Below are positions 16,615 through 24,568 of a stretch of 34,548 nt of DNA, piece by piece (position 1 is the first letter of the stretch; the number at the start of each line of letters is the position of its first letter). A program made the position numbers and the translations under genes. This DNA is from an uncultured Bacillota bacterium (GTDB taxonomy: Bacteria; Bacillota; Clostridia; Christensenellales; UBA1242), in the NCBI GenBank assembly GCA_949292985.1, contig CASFBF010000007.1, forward strand, positions 1-34,548, written 5' to 3'. The notes beneath the pieces are model-generated. The model was not told where the DNA came from, searched no databases, and worked only from the letters and a program-made list of their open reading frames with translations.

Positions 16615-16646
16615 TTTGTCAAGCATTTCATGACAAAATTATTTTT
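16615..16646 (+). terminator. Possible terminator after the XRE gene
   Basis: TTTGTCA (16615-16621) and TGACAAA (16631-16637) form a perfect 7-bp stem followed by a T-rich tract interrupted by As. It overlaps the downstream copy of the TTTCATGACAA site, so the two interpretations compete. Confidence 0.45.
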
Positions 16647-16679
16647 CTTAATAATAATTTTTGCAAAATAATAATTTTT

Positions 16680-16708
16680 TTGACTTTAAAAGTTTGTTGT
16701 GATAATAT
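16680..16708 (+). promoter_or_regulatory. Promoter of the holB operon, leaderless
   Basis: TTGACT (16680-16685), 17 nt, TAATAT (16703-16708), then 6 nt to the ATG at 16715. The predicted transcription start is the A of the start codon. Confidence 0.65.
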
Positions 16709-16714
16709 TTATAT

Positions 16715-17671
16715 ATGATTCATGAAATCTTTAAAAAATCTCCACAGTTTTTGAACTTTTTAAAAACTGTTAAAAACAAATTACAGGCGCACTCATTTTT
16801 ACTGATTAGTAAAGATGCTTTTTCTGCGGAGAAAATGGCTGACTTGTTTGCAGAGGCGCTTTTGTGTGCAGATGTTTGTGGAGAATGTGAGAATTGCAAA
16901 AAAGTTTTAAACAAAACTCATCCCGATGTCAAATATTTCCCCGAGGGAGCGAAACTCTTGGTTGAAGATAGCAAAAAAATTGTTGAAGAAAGTTTTATTA
17001 AACCTATTTTTTCAGACAAAAAAATCTTCATAATATCGAATGTAGATTTATCCACCGAAGAGGCTCAAAATAAACTTCTAAAATCTTTGGAAGAACCTCA
17101 AAAAAATGTTTATTACATTTTAACTGCTTCTAATATAAACAAAGTTTTGCCAACGATTAGGTCTAGATGTGATAAAATTTCATTACTTCCGCTTAGTCAA
17201 CAAACAATTGCTGAGATTATTAGTGGTGATGAAAAAAGAAAAGATTTGGCACTTAAACTTGGGCAGGGCTATGTGGCAAAAACAATCGAGTTAAGCAAAA
17301 AAAACAATTTACTTGAATTGTTTGATATCGCAGTTGGGTTGTTAAAAGATTTGTCTTCCAGCAAAGATGCGCTTGCTTGGTCAAAAAAGATTATAGATCA
17401 GAAAAACGATTTTAATTTGATAATAGAAATCCTTTCACTTTTGATTGAAGATGCTCTTTTAATAAAAGTTGACAAAAAATCAATCATTACATTTGAAAAC
17501 AATAGGGAAGATGTTGAAAAAATTGCACATGCTTTGTCGATTAAATGTTTGTCGCAGTTGCAGTCAGTTTTAAATAAAGTGGTGAAAGACATTTCGTTTA
17601 ATGTTAGTCTGCCTTTGGTTGCAGATAATTTGGTTATGAAGATTTTGGAGGTTAAGTATTTATGCAAATAG
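16715..17671 (+). CDS. holB: DNA polymerase III delta' subunit
   Basis: A 318-aa clamp-loader subunit of the AAA+ superfamily; with tau/gamma and delta it loads the beta clamp. The zinc module is visible as C51, C55, C58 and C61 in the segment CADVCGECENC. The Walker B-like region and sensor follow: VDLSTEEAQNKLLKSLEEP, then LPTIRSRC with the SRC motif typical of clamp loaders. The N-terminal P-loop is degenerate, as expected for delta'. It overlaps ricT by 10 bp and forms an operon with ricT and the yabB-like methyltransferase, the same order as in Bacillus minus yabA. Confidence 0.9.
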   Translation: MIHEIFKKSPQFLNFLKTVKNKLQAHSFLLISKDAFSAEKMADLFAEALLCADVCGECENCKKVLNKTHPDVKYFPEGAKLLVEDSKKIVEESFIKPIFSDKKIFIISNVDLSTEEAQNKLLKSLEEPQKNVYYILTASNINKVLPTIRSRCDKISLLPLSQQTIAEIISGDEKRKDLALKLGQGYVAKTIELSKKNNLLELFDIAVGLLKDLSSSKDALAWSKKIIDQKNDFNLIIEILSLLIEDALLIKVDKKSIITFENNREDVEKIAHALSIKCLSQLQSVLNKVVKDISFNVSLPLVADNLVMKILEVKYLCK

Positions 17672-18477
17672 ATGTTGTAGGGGTTAAATTTAGGCACGGC
17701 ATTCACACATATTCATTCAGTCCGAATGGGGCAAAATATGCTCTTGGCGACAATGTGATTGTTGAAACAGATAAAGGCAACGACCTTGTTACAATCGTTG
17801 AAGAAGATAAACTTATTGACCCAAGCGTGCTTGAAGAGCCGTTGAAAAATGTTATCAGGCTTGCCAGTGCTGATGAAATTAAAATGGCGGAGGAAAACGA
17901 TAAAAAGGCTTCATCTTTTTTGCCAGAAGTAAGAGAAATGGCAAAACAAAGTGATTTAGAAATGAAAATCATTTCAGTTGAAGCAAATTTTGATTTTTCT
18001 CGCTTGACGGTGAACTTTACCGCTGAGGGCAGGGTTGATTTTAGAGCGTTTGCAAAAAAACTTGCAGAGCGCTATAAAACTAGAATTGAACTTAGGCAGA
18101 TTGGCCCAAGAGATGCGGTTAGATATATGGGTGGACTTGGAATTTGTGGAAAAGAGTGTTGTTGCGCCCAAGGGTATGGACAGAGCGATCACATTTCAAT
18201 TAAAATGGCAAAAAATCAAAATTTATCGTTAAACCCAAATTCTATAAGCGGGGTTTGTGGAAAGTTGCTTTGTTGTTTGGCATACGAAAACCAAACTTAT
18301 GTAGATGCTCTTAAAAGCATGCCAAAAGTTGGAAGTATGGTTGAAACTAAGGACGGCAAAGGCAAAGTTATGTATAACGACCTTTTGAACAGAAAAATAA
18401 GCGTTAAGTTTGAAGATGAAAGTATAAGTGAAATTAAGGAATATGACGAAAGCGAAGTTAAGTTTGAACGAAAATGA
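17662..18477 (+). CDS. ricT: PSP1-domain protein RicT (YaaT)
   Basis: A 271-aa PSP1 domain protein, the YaaT/RicT subunit of the Ric (Y-) complex. In Bacillus this complex works with YlbF and YmcA on RNase Y-dependent mRNA maturation and on sporulation and biofilm control. The cysteines expected to hold iron-sulphur clusters are present: C162, C166, C167 and C168 in CGKECCC, and C199, C204 and C205 in CGKLLCC. The hallmark SIKMAKNQNLSLNP lies between them. The ATG at 17662 has GGAGG 10 nt upstream inside holB. Neither ylbF nor ymcA is in the window. Confidence 0.93.
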   Translation: MQIDVVGVKFRHGIHTYSFSPNGAKYALGDNVIVETDKGNDLVTIVEEDKLIDPSVLEEPLKNVIRLASADEIKMAEENDKKASSFLPEVREMAKQSDLEMKIISVEANFDFSRLTVNFTAEGRVDFRAFAKKLAERYKTRIELRQIGPRDAVRYMGGLGICGKECCCAQGYGQSDHISIKMAKNQNLSLNPNSISGVCGKLLCCLAYENQTYVDALKSMPKVGSMVETKDGKGKVMYNDLLNRKISVKFEDESISEIKEYDESEVKFERK

Positions 18478-19186
18478 AAGATTAGACGATTTACAGTTTG
18501 AAGGTTTGAAAATTGTGCAGAATAAAAACCTTTATTCTTTCACATCAGATTCGGTTGTGCTTGCAAATTTTTTAAAGATTAAAAGAAATGAAAGTGCAGT
18601 GGAGATTGGCTGTGGAAGTGGAGTAATTTCAATTTTAGCCACAAAAAAAACAAATGTTAAAAATATTATAGGTTTTGAAATTCAACAACAACTTTTTGAA
18701 ATGGCCAACAAAAGTTTGGCTTTAAACCAAATTACAAATGTTAATTTTGTTAATGATGATGTAAGGAATTTTAATAAGTATATCGAAAAAGGAAGCATTG
18801 ATGTAGTGTTTTCAAATCCGCCATATAAAAGGCAGGGCTCTGCACAGGATAATCAAAATTTAAGCAAAGCAATTGCTAGACATGAAAAATATTTGCCGTT
18901 GCACGATTTAGTTAAAGTCGCAAGTGAAATGTTAAAGTTTGGCGGTAGAGCATATTTTGTTTACGATGCAGACAGAAGTGCAGAAATGATTTTTGAATTA
19001 AAAAATGCAAAATTGCAACCAAAACGCATGTTTTTTACCGAAAATGGCAGAGGAAAAGTAATATTATTCGTTGTAGAAGCCGTTAAAGGCGGAAAAGAAG
19101 GCGTGAAAGTTTTGCCTAATTTAATCACAAATGATAAAAATGGTGATTATATAGAAAAAATAAAACAAGGGGTGTGGGGGATATAA
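18443..19186 (+). CDS. tRNA1(Val) A37 N6-methyltransferase-like protein (YabB family)
   Basis: A class I SAM-dependent methyltransferase of about 247 aa. Motif I is VEIGCGSGVISIL, and the catalytic NPPY lies in VFSNPPYKRQ, typical of N6-adenine methylation. The N-terminal ERLDDLQFEGLKIVQN matches the start of YabB/TrmN6 proteins. It overlaps the end of ricT, so it belongs to the holB operon. The exact start is uncertain: ATG 18443 is chosen, with GTG 18428 and TTG 18464 as alternatives. In Bacillus the next genes are yazA and rsmI; here they are absent and spmB converges from the other strand. Confidence 0.88.
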   Translation: MTKAKLSLNENERLDDLQFEGLKIVQNKNLYSFTSDSVVLANFLKIKRNESAVEIGCGSGVISILATKKTNVKNIIGFEIQQQLFEMANKSLALNQITNVNFVNDDVRNFNKYIEKGSIDVVFSNPPYKRQGSAQDNQNLSKAIARHEKYLPLHDLVKVASEMLKFGGRAYFVYDADRSAEMIFELKNAKLQPKRMFFTENGRGKVILFVVEAVKGGKEGVKVLPNLITNDKNGDYIEKIKQGVWGI

Positions 19187-19194
19187 AATTAACT

Positions 19195-19701
19195 TTACAT
19201 CACTCTGCAAAGTAAACATGCAACTATTGCTCCGATTATGGAAGCAAGCAGGGCGCATGGAATTGCATAAAAAAGTTTTTTAACTTTTGTTTGTGAAAAA
19301 TAAACTGTGGCAACATAGAATATGGTTTCGCTACAACCCAAAATTACACATGCGCAACGGGAGATGTAACTGTCAGGTCCATATGTTGCTAAAACATCAT
19401 CTAGAAGTGCAAAAGAGCCCGAACCTGTAAAAGGCCTTAAAAGCACCAATTCACACAACTCGGTTGGTATGCCTAAAAATGTGAAAACAGGTGAAAGAAT
19501 TTGCGCAAGAAATGCAGTTACTCCACTTACTCTTAAAAGTGCCACTGCAATCATAATGCATGCTATAAATGGAAAAATTGATACAACAAGGCTTATAGCC
19601 CCTTTTGCACCTTTGACGAAGGTGTCATAGGTGTTTATATTTTTAAAGAAGCCATACAAAAACAGTGCAATAAATAAAACGGGAAGAATGTAAATACTCA
19701 T
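19195..19701 (-). CDS. spmB: Spore maturation protein B
   Basis: A 168-aa membrane protein of the nucleoside-recognition (Gate) domain family. It has four to five hydrophobic helices and the SpmB hallmark LLRPFTGSGSFALLDD, followed by YGPDSYISRCACVILG. With SpmA it is needed for spore core dehydration in Bacillus and Clostridium. Homologues also occur outside spore formers, so sporulation is suggested but not shown. Its ATG overlaps the spmA stop by 4 bp. It converges on the holB operon with an 8-bp gap and no obvious terminator. Confidence 0.93.
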   Translation of the reverse strand: MSIYILPVLFIALFLYGFFKNINTYDTFVKGAKGAISLVVSIFPFIACIMIAVALLRVSGVTAFLAQILSPVFTFLGIPTELCELVLLRPFTGSGSFALLDDVLATYGPDSYISRCACVILGCSETIFYVATVYFSQTKVKKLFYAIPCALLASIIGAIVACLLCRVM

Positions 19702-20282
19702 AATTTTTTCCGTCTCGCTTTAATTTTTTTAGAAACCATATCGCAAATTAAAACAAACATTATTCCTAGGCCTGTTGTAACAATTGTGGATAGTATTGTT
19801 GGCAAAATTATGTCAGCAGCATCTGCACTTCCTGCATTGCTTCTTAAACTTATCACAGTGCTTGGAAGTAATTGAATTGATGTTGCATTTACTACAATCA
19901 ACATAATCATAGAAAAGTTGGCTTTGCCACTGCCATCGTCTAATGCCTGCATGGCTTTTATGCCCATAGGTGTTGCAGCATTGCCTAGTCCAAGCATATT
20001 GGCAGACATATTTAAAGCAATCATTTTTTGTATTTCTTCGTTATCCACTCTGAAAAGTTTTTTGATTAAAGGTCGCAAAAGATGGGCTAGTTTTTGCCCT
20101 AAGCCACTTACATCAACTATTTCTAATAACCCCAGCCAAACCGCATAAACAGCACATAATTCAATGCAAAGTTCAAGTGCAGAAGTTGATGCGCCAATCA
20201 TGGCGTCAAGTGTAGAGCCTGGATCTACATAAATTAGTACGCCAATTGAAATTAGCATCATAAACAACCAAATTTTATTCAT
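19698..20282 (-). CDS. spmA: Spore maturation protein A
   Basis: A 194-aa polytopic membrane protein with the SpmA/Gate signature NMLGLGNAATPMGIKAMQ and a following SMIMLIVVNATSIQLLP. Length matches the family (about 195 aa). It is the first gene of the spmA-spmB pair. The ATG at 20282 has no SD; GCA-TATATT ends exactly 6 nt upstream, so a leaderless start is likely. It is divergent from tatD, whose promoter lies in the same 66-bp gap. Confidence 0.93.
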   Translation of the reverse strand: MNKIWLFMMLISIGVLIYVDPGSTLDAMIGASTSALELCIELCAVYAVWLGLLEIVDVSGLGQKLAHLLRPLIKKLFRVDNEEIQKMIALNMSANMLGLGNAATPMGIKAMQALDDGSGKANFSMIMLIVVNATSIQLLPSTVISLRSNAGSADAADIILPTILSTIVTTGLGIMFVLICDMVSKKIKARRKKL

Positions 20283-20288
20283 AGTGTA

Positions 20289-20294
20289 AATATA
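20289..20294 (-). promoter_or_regulatory. -10 element giving a leaderless spmA start
   Basis: TATATT (20294-20289), 6 nt, ATG. It is the same sequence context as at 3358-3346. A sporulation sigma factor could be involved, but no such consensus was recognised. Confidence 0.5.
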
Positions 20295-20313
20295 TGCCTT
20301 TGCGCTATATTTC

Positions 20314-20342
20314 TTGACAATCTAAGGCTATTGTGTTAGGCT
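20314..20342 (+). promoter_or_regulatory. Promoter of tatD-rsmA, leaderless
   Basis: TTGACA (20314-20319), 17 nt, TAGGCT (20337-20342) with an extended TGT upstream, then 6 nt to the ATG at 20349. Confidence 0.6.
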
Positions 20343-20348
20343 TTTACT

Positions 20349-21101
20349 ATGTTTATAGATGCGCATGCTCATATTTACGAAAGCAATGTTGAAGAGGTTT
20401 TAACAAGGGCAAAAGACGCCCTTGTTGATTTTGTTATTTGCCCAGCAAGCGATTTTAAAAGCATTGAAGAAACACTGAAAATAGCCGAAAAATATGAGAT
20501 GGTTTATGCGTGTATAGGATTTCATCCGCAGGACGCTGAGCAATATTTGAATGGCGGAAAGCAATTTTTAATCGATATGGCAAAACATAAAAAAGTGGTA
20601 GGCATAGGCGAAATTGGTCTTGACTTTCATTTCGGTGGCGAGAATAAAGAACTTCAAAAGCAAATTTTTGACGAACAAATAAAACTTGCAAGTGAGTTAA
20701 ATTTGCCAATAGTTGTGCATATCAGGGATGCTATGGAAGATGCTTTACAAATCTTGCAAGATAATGCCCATATTTTGAAGGGTGGGGTTGTTCATTGTTT
20801 TAATGGTGAAAAATATCATGCCGAAAAAATCATGGAACTAGGTTTAGATTTTACAGTCGGCGGAGTGTTAACATTTAAAAATGCAGAGCATCTAAGAGAT
20901 GTGGTAAAAAGTTTGCCTATCGAAACATTGATGCTTGAAACCGACACGCCTTACCTTTCACCAGAGCCTTATAGAGGCAAGGTGAATGAGCCCAAGAATG
21001 TAGTTTTGGTGGCTCAGAAGCTGGCGGAGATTAAAGGCGATAATATTGAAAATATAGCAAAAATTACTTCAAAAAATGTAAAAAAGGTGTTCAAAATATG
21101 A
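20349..21101 (+). CDS. tatD: TatD family metal-dependent hydrolase/DNase
   Basis: A 250-aa TIM-barrel metallohydrolase (YabD/TatD). Metal ligands are visible in order: DAHAH at the N terminus, Glu in GEIGLDF, His in VVHIRDA, His in VVHCFNG, and the Asp in ETDTPYLSP. TatD proteins have 3'-5' exonuclease activity on DNA and RNA. It starts at ATG 20349 with no convincing SD and a -10 6 nt upstream. It overlaps rsmA by 4 bp (ATGA). In Bacillus the same order is yabD, yabE, rnmV, ksgA; yabE and rnmV are missing here. Confidence 0.94.
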   Translation: MFIDAHAHIYESNVEEVLTRAKDALVDFVICPASDFKSIEETLKIAEKYEMVYACIGFHPQDAEQYLNGGKQFLIDMAKHKKVVGIGEIGLDFHFGGENKELQKQIFDEQIKLASELNLPIVVHIRDAMEDALQILQDNAHILKGGVVHCFNGEKYHAEKIMELGLDFTVGGVLTFKNAEHLRDVVKSLPIETLMLETDTPYLSPEPYRGKVNEPKNVVLVAQKLAEIKGDNIENIAKITSKNVKKVFKI

Positions 21102-21904
21102 AATTTAACTTTAAAAAGAAATTTGGGCAGAATTTTATTTCAGACAAAAATCTTTTGAAAAGCATTTGTGATGATGCTGAAATTTGTTCCGAAGATGAGG
21201 TTTTGGAAATTGGCGCGGGCATGGGTGCTTTAACAAAAGAGATTTCTGTGCACGCAAAAAAAGTTGTGGCATATGAAATTGATGAAGAACTTAAACCTTA
21301 CTTACAATTGATGGAATTAAAAAATTTAATTTTGCATTTTGAAGACGCTTTAAAAAAACCGCTTTCGGATATTGAAAAAGATTTTGAAAACGGTTACAAA
21401 CTTGTGGCAAATTTGCCTTATTACATCACTTCACCGCTTATCTTCAAGTTTTTGCAGAGCACAAAAATTCAGTCAATAACCATTATGGTGCAAAAAGAAG
21501 TTGGTGAAAGAATTGTGGCAAAATGTGGAAACAAAAACTATGGCTCGCTGTCAGTTTGTTGCCAATACTTTGGCCAGCCTAAAATTATGAGAAAAGTTCC
21601 TAAAACTGTTTTCAATCCTCAGCCAGATGTGGATTCTTGCATAGTCAGGTTAGATATTGAAAATAAGTTCGATGAGAGTGTGGACAAATTATTTAAATTG
21701 GTTAGGATTTGTTTTAAAAGCAGGCGTAAAACCGTTTTAAATAATCTTGCAGAAGGGCTTAATTTAAACAAAACAACAATCGCTAAATTACCCTTTGATT
21801 TAAATCAGCGGGCGGAGCAACTGTCGGTGCAACAGTTTATTGTGTTAGAAAAACTTTTGCATAATTATCTAGGGCAGGATGTAAAAGTTCCCATAGAGCA
21901 ATAA
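21098..21904 (+). CDS. rsmA: 16S rRNA A1518/A1519 dimethyltransferase RsmA (KsgA)
   Basis: A 268-aa SAM-dependent methyltransferase that dimethylates two adenines in the helix 45 loop of 16S rRNA. It shows KFGQNFISD at the N terminus, motif I LEIGAGMGALT (about 34-44), the catalytic NLPYYI at 105-110, and the C-terminal helical KsgA domain with CFKSRRKTVLNNL. It is translationally coupled to tatD. Its substrate helix is visible at the left end of the window with the unusual AGAA loop, in which the two target adenines are intact. Its 3' end overlaps a small convergent ORF. Confidence 0.96.
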   Translation: MKFNFKKKFGQNFISDKNLLKSICDDAEICSEDEVLEIGAGMGALTKEISVHAKKVVAYEIDEELKPYLQLMELKNLILHFEDALKKPLSDIEKDFENGYKLVANLPYYITSPLIFKFLQSTKIQSITIMVQKEVGERIVAKCGNKNYGSLSVCCQYFGQPKIMRKVPKTVFNPQPDVDSCIVRLDIENKFDESVDKLFKLVRICFKSRRKTVLNNLAEGLNLNKTTIAKLPFDLNQRAEQLSVQQFIVLEKLLHNYLGQDVKVPIEQ

Positions 21905-22020
21905 ACATGCCACAGCAGAGTTTTAAGTTCAGCAATCTCTTCTGGTGTGCGGTTTCGGCAAAGTTCTATTGCAATGGCGGAGGAAAGATACAACATTTGC
22001 GTTGGAGGAATGTGTTTCAT
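21865..22020 (-). CDS. Small DUF6774-like protein, 51 aa
   Basis: A minus-strand ORF starting MKHIPPTQMLYLSSAIAIEL, followed by CRNRTPEEIAELKTLLW. The pattern of a short hydrophobic helix, a TPEEIAEL turn and a second helix with a cysteine-containing end resembles the small DUF6774 proteins of Clostridia; this is recalled, not searched. It overlaps the rsmA 3' end by 40 bp in convergent orientation. There is no SD; a TAAATA hexamer lies 6 nt before the ATG, an imperfect version of the leaderless pattern. Function unknown. Confidence 0.5.
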   Translation of the reverse strand: MKHIPPTQMLYLSSAIAIELCRNRTPEEIAELKTLLWHVYCSMGTFTSCPR

Positions 22021-22108
22021 ATCTAGTATTTATGACTTTTTTAACAAAAAAGTTTCGAAAAGACGCTAATATATGATAAAATAAAACATGAAAGATAAGG
22101 TGATAGTT

Positions 22109-22690
22109 ATGGATTATAAACAAGAATTTTTAGAAATTTTTTATGATAACATTGACAGAGAAGGTAGTGATAAACTTTTAGATTGGTTGGAGCGCAGTGA
22201 TTTCTTTTCTGCACCTGCTTCCACAACTAGACACAGCGCAGAAGAAGGCGGGCTTTGTAAGCATTCTGTGTTTGTTTACAAACGACTTATAAAACTTTTG
22301 CAGAGTGAGTATGGAAAAGATTGGCATAAAAAGGTTACGACTGAAAGCGTGGCAATCATGGCCCTTTTACATGATGTTTGCAAAGTTGATTGTTACAAAC
22401 CTGATACAAAAAACATTAAAGATGAAAATGGTGTTTGGCAAAAAGTTCCATGCTATAAATATGAAGATAATTTGCCATATGGCCATGGTGAAAAAAGTGT
22501 TTATATTATTAGTTCATTCATGAAATTAACCAGAGAAGAGGCCATGGCTATAAATTGGCACATGGGTGGGTTTGATAGTAGGGTGCGAGGCGGTTACTAT
22601 GGCCTAGCAAATGTGTTCTATACATATCCTACCGCATTATTTTTACATTTAGCGGACATCGAGGCGACTTATTTAGACGAAACTTGTTAA
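22109..22690 (+). CDS. HD-domain phosphohydrolase-like protein
   Basis: A 193-aa protein of the HD superfamily. The metal-binding set is visible: H52 in LCKHSVFV, H88-D89 in LLHDVCK, H126 in GHGEKS, a later His in INWHMGG and an Asp in LHLADIEATY. It therefore probably hydrolyses a phosphoester or nucleotide; the substrate is unknown. There are no extra domains, so it is not a RelA or YhaM protein. The ATG at 22109 has an AAGGTGA SD, better than an in-frame ATG at 22088. A TATGAT -10 at 22072-22077 is a likely promoter. Confidence 0.82.
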   Translation: MDYKQEFLEIFYDNIDREGSDKLLDWLERSDFFSAPASTTRHSAEEGGLCKHSVFVYKRLIKLLQSEYGKDWHKKVTTESVAIMALLHDVCKVDCYKPDTKNIKDENGVWQKVPCYKYEDNLPYGHGEKSVYIISSFMKLTREEAMAINWHMGGFDSRVRGGYYGLANVFYTYPTALFLHLADIEATYLDETC

Positions 22691-22699
22691 AAAAGCCTA

Positions 22700-22728
22700 T
22701 TGACTTTTGTGCCAAAGTGGTATATAAT
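22700..22728 (+). promoter_or_regulatory. Sigma-A promoter for the acidic membrane protein
   Basis: TTGACT (22700-22705), 17 nt, TATAAT (22723-22728), followed by AAGGAGG. Confidence 0.8.
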
Positions 22729-22755
22729 TGGGTAAGTAAATAAGGAGGCTTGAAA

Positions 22756-24537
22756 ATGGCTGATAAAAACACAGAAATGACAGAACAAGAAGCATACGCA
22801 AGGAATGCGGAAGTTTTTGGCGATGGCATTCCAGTTGATGCAGGTTTAGAGCATGAACAACCAATTGCTGGTGTTGGGGAAGAAAATGCTGTTCCAACTG
22901 ATTCTTTGCCTGATTCAAGTGATGAACAAAGACAGGATACATCTTCAGTTGAAAACGATGAAGCAGTAACTGAAGCGGACGATGCTTTAACACAACAAGG
23001 TACAGGAGAAAGTATAAGAGAAGAAGACGCAACTGGAAGTTCTTCAGACAATGCGCCTGAAAATAATTCTGAACAAATAGACGAAGGTTTAACTTCCGGT
23101 GGAGAACTACATTTGGAAGGATCTTCAAGTGATGAAAGCGCGGATCACGAGAACGAAGAAAATGCAGAGTTGCAATCAAGTCAAAATGTTGAGCAACCTC
23201 TTACTGATGACGGTTCATCAGATTATGAAGTGGTTCCTGGAATTTCTAATGGTACCTTAATAGGAGAAGGTGGTTCTGACAACCAAGGAGTAAATCCTGA
23301 TGCTGAAGGCTCAGATATTTATACACTTTCAAGAGATGAATTTATAACAAATTTAAACGATCTCACTTCTGCTAGAAAAAAAGTTGATAGCGTTTTTAAT
23401 ACAATTTCCACAGCCTTTGATAAAGCAAAAAATATAAAAGGTGTGAAAAAATCTGTTCGTGAGGAAAGAAAACAGGCGATTGAAAATCTTAAAAATTCTT
23501 TATCCGCTGGTGGCAGCGCTATAATTGATGCAGAAGAAAAAATTTACTTACTTAATTCTGCGTTATCATCCCCTGTTTTGGATGCTTCGGTTAGTGAAGG
23601 CGACAAAACACAGGCTAATAATGTTATTAGCGCAACGAAAGAGTCCATTGCAAATGTTAATAATAAAATAAACGAAGCAAACAAATGGTTAAAAAGAAGA
23701 GCAATTATAAAGAGTATAGCTATTACAGGGCTTGTGTTAGGTGCTGCTACTGTAGTTGGTGCTATCGGCGAGATACCTGAGGCATGGGGAAATGATTATT
23801 ATCAATTTGCTAGGACAACAAGCAACAATGGAGGTAATTCAGATTCCAATACTAACATTACAATTGATGTAGACTCAATGGATGTTATACGAATTCAAAA
23901 TATTCTTGACAAAACATTTGGCAATTCCACAATAAACGTTCAAACTATAAAAACTATTCAAGTTGATTCAAATGACAACTTCCATTTAATTTTGGATGCC
24001 GACAAAAAAGGTACCGATTGTTTGATAGATATCAATATAGGTGAACAAGCAGGCTTTACTGATACCACTACACTGGTAAATAAACTAGAAGAATTGAATT
24101 TAACTAAAAATGACGTAGAGACTTACTATGAACTAAGTAGTTTTGTAGGAAAAGATTCTGAGAATGTTATAGCCGTAGACTTAGAAAATCAACTGGGTGA
24201 AATTGGCGCGACAAGTGGTGGAATATGGGCAAAGGGTGCTTACTCTATAGATAGATCTGGAAAAGCATCACAATATAGCGCGAAGGTTGATTACTTGGTT
24301 TTTGACGGGGATAATAATGCTACAAAAATTGATGGAGCAGTAACATTATCAAGCACAAAAGATTTTAAAAATAACTTGTGGAATGTAGTTTGTTATTCTT
24401 ATGGCGGATCAGCAGTAGATTTTAGCGGGAAAATTTCTCAAGATTTTACCAAAACTTCAATGTCAAAAGCTTCAGTTTCAATCGTAAATTCAACAGGGAC
24501 CGTAGCAGTTTCAACCGGATTGGATCTTGTAAGATAA
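22756..24537 (+). CDS. Acidic single-pass membrane protein, 593 aa
   Basis: I do not recognise the family. Residues 1-190 are a low-complexity stretch very rich in Glu, Asp, Ser, Gly and Asn. Residues 195-310 are a Lys-rich helical or coiled-coil segment. One hydrophobic helix follows at about 316-338. The last 250 residues look beta-rich and external (Asn/Thr/Ser-rich), with two isolated cysteines. There is no N-terminal signal peptide, so a cytoplasmic acidic tail and an external C-terminal domain are inferred. The ATG at 22756 is chosen because AGGAGG sits 7 nt upstream; a TTG at 22750 would touch the SD. Monocistronic with a strong promoter and terminator. Confidence 0.8.
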   Translation: MADKNTEMTEQEAYARNAEVFGDGIPVDAGLEHEQPIAGVGEENAVPTDSLPDSSDEQRQDTSSVENDEAVTEADDALTQQGTGESIREEDATGSSSDNAPENNSEQIDEGLTSGGELHLEGSSSDESADHENEENAELQSSQNVEQPLTDDGSSDYEVVPGISNGTLIGEGGSDNQGVNPDAEGSDIYTLSRDEFITNLNDLTSARKKVDSVFNTISTAFDKAKNIKGVKKSVREERKQAIENLKNSLSAGGSAIIDAEEKIYLLNSALSSPVLDASVSEGDKTQANNVISATKESIANVNNKINEANKWLKRRAIIKSIAITGLVLGAATVVGAIGEIPEAWGNDYYQFARTTSNNGGNSDSNTNITIDVDSMDVIRIQNILDKTFGNSTINVQTIKTIQVDSNDNFHLILDADKKGTDCLIDINIGEQAGFTDTTTLVNKLEELNLTKNDVETYYELSSFVGKDSENVIAVDLENQLGEIGATSGGIWAKGAYSIDRSGKASQYSAKVDYLVFDGDNNATKIDGAVTLSSTKDFKNNLWNVVCYSYGGSAVDFSGKISQDFTKTSMSKASVSIVNSTGTVAVSTGLDLVR

Positions 24538-24540
24538 TAA

Positions 24541-24568
24541 AAAAAGCCTTAATTTTTAAGGCTTTTTT
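24541..24568. terminator. Bidirectional terminator
   Basis: AAAAAGCCTTAA (24541-24552) pairs with TTAAGGCTTTTT (24556-24567). T tracts on both strands serve the convergent acidic protein gene and ppa, whose stop codon lies inside the stem. Confidence 0.9.

Noticed and set aside
16651..16680. Direct repeat AATAATAATTTTT as a CRISPR-like or attachment repeat
   Set aside because: Only two adjacent AT-only copies are present, best explained by base composition near a promoter.
22697..23179. Minus-strand ORFs opposite the acidic protein gene
   Set aside because: They arise from the low-complexity Glu/Ser codons of the plus-strand gene and lack SDs. The plus-strand promoter, SD and terminator support that gene.
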